Below are positions 45,967-53,130 of a stretch of DNA of 64,000 nt, one piece after another; the stretch's first letter is position 1; every line of letters begins with the position of its first letter. Both the position numbers and the translations under genes were made by a program. The notes beneath the pieces are model-generated. The model saw only the letters and a program-made list of their open reading frames with translations. It searched no databases and was not told the origin of the DNA. Source of the stretch: Oxobacter pfennigii (lineage in GTDB: Bacteria > Bacillota > Clostridia > Clostridiales > Oxobacteraceae). The stretch lies in the NCBI RefSeq assembly GCF_001317355.1, contig NZ_LKET01000014.1, forward strand, positions 1 through 64,000, read 5' to 3'.

Positions 45967-46070
45967 AGTAGATAGCTGCACTTCTACATCATCAAAAGCT
46001 GATGCGCTTACCCGGTAAGCTTTCATCCCATAAAGGATATGGCGCGGCAGCAAAAGCGCCATTAATAATA
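45967..46070 (-). ncRNA. Putative structured RNA (candidate guide/omega-like RNA) next to the TnpB-like gene
   Basis: Immediately after the stop codon, about 100 nt can fold as follows (plus-strand coordinates): ATGGCGC/GCGCCAT (46039-46045 with 46056-46062); ATCC/GGAT (46025-46028 with 46035-46038); GCTTAC/GTAAGC (46006-46011 with 46015-46020); CATCA/TGATG (45987-45991 with 46000-46004). The loop of the first hairpin contains GCAGC (46047-46051), complementary to GCTGC at 45975-45979, which would close a pseudoknot. TnpB omega-RNAs lie in this position and are pseudoknotted. The RNA class is an inference. No known riboswitch pattern matched. Confidence 0.55.
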
Positions 46071-47582
46071 TTATACAAATTCTATGATTTCCATGAAATC
46101 CTTTGAATTTGTAAATTTTTTAATTATACTGAGCCTTTTTAATCTTTCTTTTCCAGTAAAATTTTTATTTGACCCTTTAAAATTCTCAATGATGTTTTCT
46201 ATTTCAGCTTTGAGCTCTTCCATTGGATTTTTGGTATGGGGAACGAATAGTTTAAGCCCTATTAAATTGTTTGTCAACCACACCCCTTCAGCATTTGATG
46301 CAACTTTTATCTTAATGGTTGAAGCGCTGTAATCCGTAAGCTTTCTGGATAAGTTTAAACTGCCTAATCTTTCTATTTCAATGGATGCACCGCACCTTAC
46401 ACATATAAAGGTTTCCTGGTTAAGCCTGTTTTTTATTGAATAGGAATTACACATATGGCAGCGGTAAAAGATATCCACCGGGCTTACTTTAACAGGCTGA
46501 GGCAGTCCTTCCTCAGGAAGCTTATATTCCAATAATCTTATAATTTTTATATAGGCTTTAAAGGAGAAGACGCGGTTGCTTGATAATTCTTCCTTATTCC
46601 ATTCCAGCCTATCCCCTTTATCTAAAAGGTTTTGAAGGATAACCTGTGATTTATACTCTTTGGCAATTTTGACAATAGCATTTGAGAGTATGTGAAGCTC
46701 ATTTAAAGGCAGAGGACCTTTTCTGTGACTGACTTTGACAGGTATTGAGCCTGAACTTAAAATACTTCCCTTTAAATCTGTTACAGCATAGCTCAAATTG
46801 TCTTTTAAGCCCCTTGAAACGCCTAAAAATGTATCGGTATATACCTTTTCTTTTTCCCCCGTATCCACACTGACAGCCAGATAATATTCATCTCCCTTTA
46901 CCTTTAGTTTGGCGGTTCTTAGTATAGCAGGATTTTTCATAGCTTCCTTCAAAATTTTCTCCTGATATTTGCCAAAAGATAAGGGAACTATTATATAAGG
47001 CTCTTTCCTTTTGCTTATGTTGACGGCTTCAAAGGTTTTATACACATAAACTAATCTTTGCTTACTTTTTCCTTCAGGATTTACAGCTCTGGCATTTTTG
47101 TTGTTCATCAGATAAAGCTTAACATAATACCTGTCTTTTGCACAGTCATATAAAAGGCAGTAATTTCTCTTAACATCATACCTGCAGAAATATACAGGCC
47201 TCAGTTTTCCTTCTGCGGCGCTTTGCCTTACGCTTACAAGGGGAAAGCCTGTATTATGCTTTATGGTTTTAAGTTTCAAATATCCCGCCAGGGTCATGGA
47301 GAGGTCCATCTCCAGGGAATCTTTAAAGGGCTGGATATCAAAATTATTTAATTGACTGGTATATTCCCTTACCAGATTTTTAGACAGGGTAGAAGCAAAA
47401 TAAGGGCTTCTTCTTTCACTTATATCGCCTATATCGCCGACAGGCTCTTTCTTAAGAGAACTATATGCCTTTTCAAGGAGAAAGCCAAAGGCATGATTAT
47501 AATTTATTATGGCTTCATTTATGATCCTGCGCTTTTCCCTTCCCGGTTTATAAAGTTTCAATACTATTGTCTTTAATCCCAT
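46071..47582 (-). CDS. TnpB-family protein with inactivated RuvC site (candidate RNA-guided regulator)
   Basis: The 503-residue protein has the TnpB layout: N-terminal strand-helix (TIVLKLYKP), RuvC-I block FLGVSRGLKDNLSYAV (252-267), RuvC-II block VILQNLLDKG (314-323), LEYK...VKVSPVDIFYRC, a Cys4 zinc finger (C375, C378, C394, C397) and the RuvC-III region IEIERLGSLN (401-410). The expected catalytic D, E and D are S256, Q317 and E404, so nuclease activity should be lost. The frame is intact and no tnpA or transposon ends are seen. It starts 23 bp after a SpoIIE-type phosphatase gene with GAAGG before the ATG. A domesticated TldR-like repressor is the favoured reading; a decaying IS605/IS1341-type transposase is the alternative. 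Confidence 0.75.
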   Translation of the reverse strand: MGLKTIVLKLYKPGREKRRIINEAIINYNHAFGFLLEKAYSSLKKEPVGDIGDISERRSPYFASTLSKNLVREYTSQLNNFDIQPFKDSLEMDLSMTLAGYLKLKTIKHNTGFPLVSVRQSAAEGKLRPVYFCRYDVKRNYCLLYDCAKDRYYVKLYLMNNKNARAVNPEGKSKQRLVYVYKTFEAVNISKRKEPYIIVPLSFGKYQEKILKEAMKNPAILRTAKLKVKGDEYYLAVSVDTGEKEKVYTDTFLGVSRGLKDNLSYAVTDLKGSILSSGSIPVKVSHRKGPLPLNELHILSNAIVKIAKEYKSQVILQNLLDKGDRLEWNKEELSSNRVFSFKAYIKIIRLLEYKLPEEGLPQPVKVSPVDIFYRCHMCNSYSIKNRLNQETFICVRCGASIEIERLGSLNLSRKLTDYSASTIKIKVASNAEGVWLTNNLIGLKLFVPHTKNPMEELKAEIENIIENFKGSNKNFTGKERLKRLSIIKKFTNSKDFMEIIEFV

Positions 47583-47605
47583 TTTATTACCTTCAATCGA
47601 TATTA

Positions 47606-48778
47606 TTAGTAATATTCCAATGTAACCTGCTTTCCTATACTGTTAAGATAGCTTACGATTTCTTCTACCAAACCTATTTTCATACTTAGACTGGTTGGAA
47701 ACTCTGTGTTCTCATGGGCAGGATTCATAGCTCTTCCTAAGAATATATTAATATTTGTACCCTCATTCAATATCATTTTTGCCAGCCTGGAAGCCCCGTC
47801 TTTATTATTAAGGCTTAAAAAATCCTCCATGGTACTGTCCTGTTTAACACAGGCTTTTATAAGCCCCAAAGCTTTTTTTATGGTTATAACACCTTCAGTC
47901 ACAAGGTCTATTCCATCTATTTCAGCTGTAGGCGGAACTGATGGGTTAAAATAATTAAAATTCGGTATGATTTTCTTGCCCAGTTCCCGAGCGACTATTT
48001 GAGCTGTAGTACCACCGCAGACAACTTTTACTCCATCTGTCGCAGCAAATCGCATGACTACTTCCTCATCCCTTTTTTTGTCGGCCGGAGGTCCTACCAT
48101 AAGGTTTAATGTAACAGGCCTTTTGGCTTTTACCGCTGCAATTGTAACATCATCGCCGGGTTTTTTGTTATAAAGATTGCTGCAGGCATTCAATAAAAGC
48201 TTGGTTATGGCTTTGGTATTCATGCCGTCTTTATTTGCATTTTGAATGTACTCTCCTACATTTTTCCACTGCCATCCCAAATTTAAACGCCCGCCTATAC
48301 CGGCATGTACCACGCCGTCACTTACAATTACGAATAGATCCTCCTGCTCCACATCAAACCTGGCCTCCCTGACAATTTTCTCGCTTATAACCCTGGTGGT
48401 AGTCTCTATGGGAATTAATTTTTCCTTATTTAGGCGGAAAGCTGAAGGATTATCAAATTCTACCAAATATCCTTTGCCGCTTTTAAATAATTGAAGAATG
48501 GTGAAGGTAGAGTAGGCTACCCCCCTCTCTTTATCCACCGGGAGAGTACTTACTATGGTTTCAACAGCTTCATCAATCCCCGAACCGTTAGCCAGCATGG
48601 TGCCAATTATCTTTGCGGTCAAAGTAGACAATATATTGGCCTTAACACCGCTTCCCAAGCCATCTGCCAACACCATAACAATTGAATTGTCTTCCCTTAT
48701 GACTTCCACCTTGTCGCCGCAGAGCTCTTCATTGTATTTATTCATGCTTTCATGGTAAGTTTCAAGATAATAACTCAT
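47606..48778 (-). CDS. SpoIIE-type PP2C serine phosphatase
   Basis: The 390-residue protein phosphatase has the PP2C metal motifs VLADGLGSG (near 38-46) and IVSDGVVHAG and PGDDVTIAAV. A C-terminal half of unknown function follows (about 225-390), which contains VVCGGTTAQIVA. Proteins of this type lie beside [FeFe]-hydrogenase-like sensors in clostridial hydrogenase operons, where they are thought to relay redox state through protein phosphorylation. The start overlaps the sensor gene stop by 4 bp. Confidence 0.85.
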   Translation of the reverse strand: MSYYLETYHESMNKYNEELCGDKVEVIREDNSIVMVLADGLGSGVKANILSTLTAKIIGTMLANGSGIDEAVETIVSTLPVDKERGVAYSTFTILQLFKSGKGYLVEFDNPSAFRLNKEKLIPIETTTRVISEKIVREARFDVEQEDLFVIVSDGVVHAGIGGRLNLGWQWKNVGEYIQNANKDGMNTKAITKLLLNACSNLYNKKPGDDVTIAAVKAKRPVTLNLMVGPPADKKRDEEVVMRFAATDGVKVVCGGTTAQIVARELGKKIIPNFNYFNPSVPPTAEIDGIDLVTEGVITIKKALGLIKACVKQDSTMEDFLSLNNKDGASRLAKMILNEGTNINIFLGRAMNPAHENTEFPTSLSMKIGLVEEIVSYLNSIGKQVTLEYY

Positions 48779-50496
48779 TCTGCATCACCCACTTCTGCCA
48801 CAATGGACTTTTTGAGTTTGGTCAGAGCAACTTTGGTTTCCGCTGTGGTTTCACCAAGTAAGCTTGCAATTTCCTGAGCCACCCTCATTTGCTTATCTAT
48901 GACTTTCTGAGCTAATTCAACATTTTCTGTGCTTAACTGATGCATCTGCTTGCGCCTTTGCTCTTCTTTTGTGATATCCTTTATTATAAGAATGGTAGTC
49001 TTTTGCTCGGGAATATATATAATGGACTGCTCTACAGTAACTCCATGCTCCTCATAGTAATATTTGCTGTCATTTATATTGGTTCCGCTTATCATTACTT
49101 TCTCAATATCCGGGCATTTCAGTATTTCATGGATACTTCTTCCTTCTGCTATTTCCGACTTCAACCCAAATAATTCTCTTGCCGAATTATTTAATTCCTG
49201 AATCCTAAGCTCGCTGTCCAATGCAAATATTGCCTGAGGGGCAGTGCTTATAACAAGGTTGGATATTGATTCTGCCCTTTCCTTCATATACGGCATACAC
49301 ATATAAAGCTGTGCTTTTTTGTTATAGACTGCTATGGCTTTATCACGGCAGGTGGAATAGCCGCAGGCTCCGCAGTTTAATTCCTTATCAGGCGTGAATT
49401 TCCCTGTACTGTTTAATATTTCCTGAATTACTTCATCAGATGGAACTGTATTGTTGTGGCTCCGGGGAGAAAACTTTCTGGAGAAATCTATTTTTGGTTC
49501 AGAGATATTTGGCTGTCCTATTTTTGCGCTGTTCTTTCTTATATAATCAATCAATCTTGTTCTGGCTTCAATCAAACCGCCTTTTACTTCACTCATGCAA
49601 GGCCCGCCTATACATCCGCCGGCACAGGAATTCATTTCTATAAAATAATTTTCCATACCTTCATTTTTTATGGAATCCAGTGCTTTTATACACCGATCAA
49701 CTCCATCAATGCTTATAGATTTATAATTCTTCTTAAACTTACTATCTATGGTTTTGAGTATGCCGCCGGGCAGAGGGTATATCCTTCCCGATGTTTCCTT
49801 TAATTTTTTTATATCCTCACTGAATTGCCCGTTCAGATAAATACCTTCATCAGCCATCCATTCCTTTAATTCCTGAAAGGTCAGTACAAAGCTTATTACC
49901 CCTGCATTATTTATATCCTTAAATTCCTGTTTTTTAGAAGCACAGGGTCCTATAAACACCACCTTTATCCTGGGTCCGTACATTTCCTTTAGCATTTTCC
50001 CATGGGCAACCATAGGCGATATTACAGGTGCCAGCATATCTACCAATTCAGGATAATACCGCTCAACAAGATATACTATGGATGGACATGCAGTAGTTAT
50101 TATATTTTTCATTTTCCTTTCGCTCATCAGCTTCTCATATTGTCTGGATACATGGTATGCCGCCAAGGCTGTCTCCTCAACATAAATAAAACCTAATTTT
50201 TCCAAGGCGTGTGTCATTAACCTTTCATTAACATTTTCAAAAGCAGCGGCAAAAGAGGGTGCAAGACTTACATATACTTTCTCCTTTTTATTTATAGATG
50301 CTTTCACTAATTCTATATCTCTTCTTATGCTTTTTGCATTCTGAGGACATACCGAAAGACAATTTCCGCATAATATACAATCTTCATCAATAATTTCAAC
50401 CTGGTCATTTTTATATGCAATGGCTTTAACGGGGCATTGGCGGATGCATTTGTAACAATTTCTGCAATCGGCCTTTTTATACTGGATTATGCTCAT
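48775..50496 (-). CDS. [FeFe]-hydrogenase-like sensor with PAS domain (HydS type)
   Basis: The 573-residue protein has two N-terminal ferredoxin motifs (CRNCYKCIRQCP, CILCGNCLSVCP), an [FeFe]-hydrogenase H-domain, an extra cysteine set (CGACGYSTC...C) and a C-terminal PAS domain (about 420-510) with a helical tail. The H-cluster motifs are modified (TACPSIV, GPCASKKQEF and MNSCAGGCIGGPC) in the way seen in sensory rather than bulk hydrogenases. It likely senses H2 or redox state and signals through the adjacent phosphatase. The gene overlaps the upstream small Fe-S gene by 20 bp. Confidence 0.88.
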   Translation of the reverse strand: MSIIQYKKADCRNCYKCIRQCPVKAIAYKNDQVEIIDEDCILCGNCLSVCPQNAKSIRRDIELVKASINKKEKVYVSLAPSFAAAFENVNERLMTHALEKLGFIYVEETALAAYHVSRQYEKLMSERKMKNIITTACPSIVYLVERYYPELVDMLAPVISPMVAHGKMLKEMYGPRIKVVFIGPCASKKQEFKDINNAGVISFVLTFQELKEWMADEGIYLNGQFSEDIKKLKETSGRIYPLPGGILKTIDSKFKKNYKSISIDGVDRCIKALDSIKNEGMENYFIEMNSCAGGCIGGPCMSEVKGGLIEARTRLIDYIRKNSAKIGQPNISEPKIDFSRKFSPRSHNNTVPSDEVIQEILNSTGKFTPDKELNCGACGYSTCRDKAIAVYNKKAQLYMCMPYMKERAESISNLVISTAPQAIFALDSELRIQELNNSARELFGLKSEIAEGRSIHEILKCPDIEKVMISGTNINDSKYYYEEHGVTVEQSIIYIPEQKTTILIIKDITKEEQRRKQMHQLSTENVELAQKVIDKQMRVAQEIASLLGETTAETKVALTKLKKSIVAEVGDAE

Positions 50497-50743
50497 CTAT
50501 AAACCTGCTTAATATTTTTTGTGTAAATACATCTCTTGCATTTGCAGCGGTGACCCCGCATAATAACTCATCGCCAATTTTGGTTGAAACTCCGTTAGTG
50601 CATTGCCCCAGACAAAAAGATGCTTTCAATTCTACATAATCCTGCAAATTATACTCTTTGACAAACTCCTGGAATAATCTTACGATATCATAAGAGCCTT
50701 TTAAATGACAGGAGCTGCCGACACATATGAATACTTCAAGCAT
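50477..50743 (-). CDS. Thioredoxin-like [2Fe-2S] ferredoxin (NuoE-like)
   Basis: An 88-residue protein with the thioredoxin-like [2Fe-2S] ligand pairs CVGSSC (residues 7-12) and CLGQC (44-48). It is homologous to the C-terminal half of NuoE/HydC and probably delivers electrons to the adjacent hydrogenase-like sensor. It is the first gene of the four-gene redox-sensor operon. Confidence 0.88.
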   Translation of the reverse strand: MLEVFICVGSSCHLKGSYDIVRLFQEFVKEYNLQDYVELKASFCLGQCTNGVSTKIGDELLCGVTAANARDVFTQKILSRFIDEHNPV

Positions 50744-50840
50744 TTTAAAACCTTCTCTCTATATGGCCTCTGATAATTAATTAAAATTTTATCAATCTAC
50801 TTTAATTTTATCACAACTTAGGCCACATAAAAACACATAT

Positions 50841-50882
50841 AAAAGACTGGTTTGAATAAAAACTTATTCATACCAGTCCTTT
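50841..50882 (-). terminator. Strong intrinsic terminator
   Basis: AAAAGACTGGTTTGAATAA (50841-50859) pairs with TTATTCATACCAGTCCTTT (50864-50882) with few mismatches. On the minus strand the stem runs into TTTTATATG. It terminates the small cysteine-rich protein gene. Confidence 0.85.
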
Positions 50883-50949
50883 AAATCCCCTAACCCCATG
50901 ATTCTTATATGTTTATTTATATTATGATACTTTTTAAATATTTAATATT

Positions 50950-51102
50950 TTAATTTTTCTTTAAAATATAATCCAAATATTCTCCATCACTGCAGGGTGT
51001 TTCCATGGATGATTTTGCCTCATTTACCATGTATCCATACCTTGCAAACTCACAGACTTTACCTTTTTCTAAAAAATACTTGCAAGTTTTACAATTAGAC
51101 AT
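50950..51102 (-). CDS. Small cysteine-rich protein, unknown function
   Basis: A 50-residue protein with four cysteines (C4, C7, C17, C37; NCKTCKYF, VCEFA, TPCSDG), which could bind zinc or iron. AAAAGGAGA precedes the ATG at 51102, so the longer frame opening at 51162 is rejected. Its own terminator at 50841-50882 and the Shine-Dalgarno make it a credible gene. I do not recognise a family with a known role. Confidence 0.65.
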   Translation of the reverse strand: MSNCKTCKYFLEKGKVCEFARYGYMVNEAKSSMETPCSDGEYLDYILKKN

Positions 51103-51362
51103 ATAAACATCTCCTTTTTTATTTATTAATGTAATTAAGTTTCTATAATTCGTAGCTGTCATGGATTGTTATTTATTTATCAATTTTATTGTAAGTCTTA
51201 TTTTCTGCCAATACAACATAGCGAGCCTTAGTGAATGGTCGATTATTAATATTCGCATCTAATTAGATACGGATTATACATATCGCTAATAAAAGAACCG
51301 CCCCTACAGCAATTAATAATCGCCGGCAGTTCCTCGGAGATTTTTTCTAAACATAATAAAAA

Positions 51363-51384
51363 GAGGTGAAATCATCATCACCTC
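51363..51384 (-). terminator. Terminator of the tungstate-binding protein gene
   Basis: GAGGTGA (51363-51369) pairs with TCACCTC (51378-51384). On the minus strand it is followed by TTTTTATTATG. Confidence 0.8.
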
Positions 51385-51405
51385 TCTAATCCGGATAATT
51401 AAATA

Positions 51406-52305
51406 TTACTTTGCATTGGGTATGAATAAGGATTGACCGTACTTATCCTTACCAAATTCGCTTATTAAACCCTGAACTTTATCTGAAAGAATCCATTCAA
51501 TAAATTTCTGTGCGCCTTCTGCATTGATATTGGTATTTTTATTTGGATTGACTGCTATAACACCATACTGGTTTTGAAGCTTGCTGTCGCCTTCAACTAT
51601 AATGCCTAAATCAACATCGTCCCTCATAGCTAAATATGTAGCTCTGTCTGCAATTGTATATGCTTTCTTTTCATCTGCCATCTGGATTACTGCCCCCATT
51701 CCTTTTCCGGCAGATACATACCAGTCACCTTCCGGAGTAATGTTTATACCCTTCCAAAGATTCTTTTCCATAGTATGTGTACCGGATTCATCTCCTCTGG
51801 ATATAAAAGTTATCTTGTTATTATTAATAAATTCCAAAGCCTTTGATATATCGCTTCCGGCATTTGCATTTACCTTTGCCGGATCATCCTTTGGCCCTAT
51901 CAATATAAAGTCATTATACATAACGTCAAACCTTTCCAATCCATGTCCTGCACTGACAAAGGCTTCTTCCTGAGCTTTTGCGTGAACCAGCAATACATCG
52001 GCATCTCCGGCTTCACCTAATTTTATTGCCTGGCCGGTGCCTACAGCAACTACTTTTGGTTCTATTCCTGTATCCTGAGTAAATATTGGCAGCAGATAAT
52101 CTAAGAGACCGCTGTCCTGGGTACTTGTTGTCGTAGCCATAATTATGCTTTTGCTTCCTGCTGCTTCAGTAACCGGAGGAGTGGTTTCAGGTGTGGGTGT
52201 CGGAGTTGGCTGTGTATTTGAGCCGCTGCCGCATCCAACCAACATCAGCAATAACGCAGCAGTTATTGCCAAAACAGATACTATTGATTTTAACTTGCTT
52301 TTCAT
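51406..52305 (-). CDS. tupA: Tungstate/molybdate-type ABC substrate-binding lipoprotein
   Basis: The 299-residue protein has a lipoprotein signal (LMLVGC, lipidated C25), a Pro/Thr linker (about 30-50) and a type II periplasmic-binding fold beginning with TTTSTQDSGLLD, the TupA/WtpA-like oxyanion loop. It should capture tungstate (or molybdate) outside the cell. The ATG at 52305 is used because the earlier ATG (52323) overlaps AGGGAG. The usual tupB and tupC genes are not adjacent. A Moco/Tuco riboswitch and leader terminator lie upstream, so its expression probably depends on tungsten or molybdenum cofactor. Confidence 0.88.
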   Translation of the reverse strand: MKSKLKSIVSVLAITAALLLMLVGCGSGSNTQPTPTPTPETTPPVTEAAGSKSIIMATTTSTQDSGLLDYLLPIFTQDTGIEPKVVAVGTGQAIKLGEAGDADVLLVHAKAQEEAFVSAGHGLERFDVMYNDFILIGPKDDPAKVNANAGSDISKALEFINNNKITFISRGDESGTHTMEKNLWKGINITPEGDWYVSAGKGMGAVIQMADEKKAYTIADRATYLAMRDDVDLGIIVEGDSKLQNQYGVIAVNPNKNTNINAEGAQKFIEWILSDKVQGLISEFGKDKYGQSLFIPNAK

Positions 52306-52390
52306 AATTGTTCTCTCCCTCATAAATTGAATAATAAAAAAACACTCCTATGTTTATATGTAAAGGAGTGTTATATAATCATTTCCGAAG

Positions 52391-52419
52391 TTAAAAAAGA
52401 CGTTTCAATGGAAACGTCT
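52391..52419 (-). terminator. Leader terminator (expression platform) of the tupA riboswitch
   Basis: AGACGTTTC (52399-52407) pairs with GAAACGTCT (52411-52419), and the minus-strand transcript then reads TTTTTTAA. It lies between the aptamer and the tupA start codon, so it can attenuate transcription. Confidence 0.85.
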
Positions 52420-52424
52420 CAAAT

Positions 52425-52556
52425 ACACCGGTAAATAAATACAGGTTATATCATCTTACTCCTTTCCAAAAGGAGGCATTGAAGTTTCCAACAATACCCT
52501 GACGGCTCATCAGCCATAGTGACGATAACCTTAGGCAAAATAAGCTCGGAGCTATT
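52425..52556 (-). ncRNA. Moco/Tuco RNA motif (molybdenum/tungsten cofactor riboswitch)
   Basis: The minus-strand leader contains CTCCGAGC, TTGCCTAAGGTTATCGTCAC, GGCTGATGAGCC, the GGAAAC block and GCCTCCTTTTGGAAAGGAG, in the order of the Moco/Tuco motif. These RNAs sense molybdenum or tungsten cofactor and control cofactor and oxyanion-uptake genes. The downstream tupA favours the tungsten-linked form. Confidence 0.82.
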
Positions 52557-52612
52557 GAATTTTATTATAGTTTAGCAAATATATGCCGATTTGTAAATAG
52601 AAAACCAGCTTC

Positions 52613-52642
52613 TTGACACCTAGTTTGCAATCAAAGTACAAT
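52613..52642 (+). promoter_or_regulatory. Promoter of the MarR-family gene
   Basis: TTGACA (52613-52618), 18-bp spacer, TACAAT (52637-52642). The start codon at 52649 is only 7 nt after the -10, so the transcript would begin at or next to the ATG. Confidence 0.7.
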
Positions 52643-52648
52643 TAAATT

Positions 52649-53083
52649 ATGGATAAAATTAATATGGATAATACAATTAATCTTATGAGCAGAATCAACG
52701 AGCGGGCTAATAGTTTTATATCCGACGAGCTGAATAGGCATGGAGTTAAAGATGTATCCCCCTCCCATGGCGCCGTGTTGATGTCCTTGTTCAGAAAAGA
52801 TCAACTGACTATGAGTGAAATTGCGGAACTGGTTAACCGTGACCGTTCCACAGTTACAACTTCAGTCAATAAATTAATGGACTTAGGTTATTTAGACACC
52901 ATGAAAAATTCACTGGACAGCCGATCAACTATTGTATTTCTTACAAAAAAAGGAAAGGAGTTAGAGCCGGTTTTTTATCAGATATCTCAAAGTCTTATAA
53001 CTGTGGTATATAAAAATATAGGTGCTGAAGAAAGAAAAATCTTCAGGGATATATTACAGAAAATATTTGCAAATTTTTCTTAA
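52649..53083 (+). CDS. MarR-family transcription regulator
   Basis: The 144-residue dimeric winged-helix repressor has the MarR core MSEIAELVNRDRSTVTTSVNKLMDLGYL and wing LDSRSTIVFLTKKG. No Shine-Dalgarno is visible before the ATG, and the promoter spacing suggests a leaderless mRNA. It converges on an MBL-fold hydrolase and diverges from tupA. A target could be its own promoter, the tupA leader or the hydrolase, but no shared operator was found with confidence. Confidence 0.88.
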   Translation: MDKINMDNTINLMSRINERANSFISDELNRHGVKDVSPSHGAVLMSLFRKDQLTMSEIAELVNRDRSTVTTSVNKLMDLGYLDTMKNSLDSRSTIVFLTKKGKELEPVFYQISQSLITVVYKNIGAEERKIFRDILQKIFANFS

Positions 53084-53092
53084 ACCATATTA

Positions 53093-53130
53093 CAGCCAGA
53101 GATAAAATATCCCTGGCTGCCTTAATTTTA
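53093..53130. terminator. Bidirectional terminator between the MarR gene and the MBL gene
   Basis: CAGCCAG (53092-53098) and CTGGCTG (53112-53118) pair, followed by CCTTAATTTTAG on the right side. Confidence 0.75.

Noticed and set aside
46071-47582. Annotating the TnpB-family gene as a functional IS605/IS1341 transposase
   Set aside because: All expected RuvC acidic residues are altered except a possible E404, no tnpA or element ends are visible, and transposition by TnpB alone is not expected.
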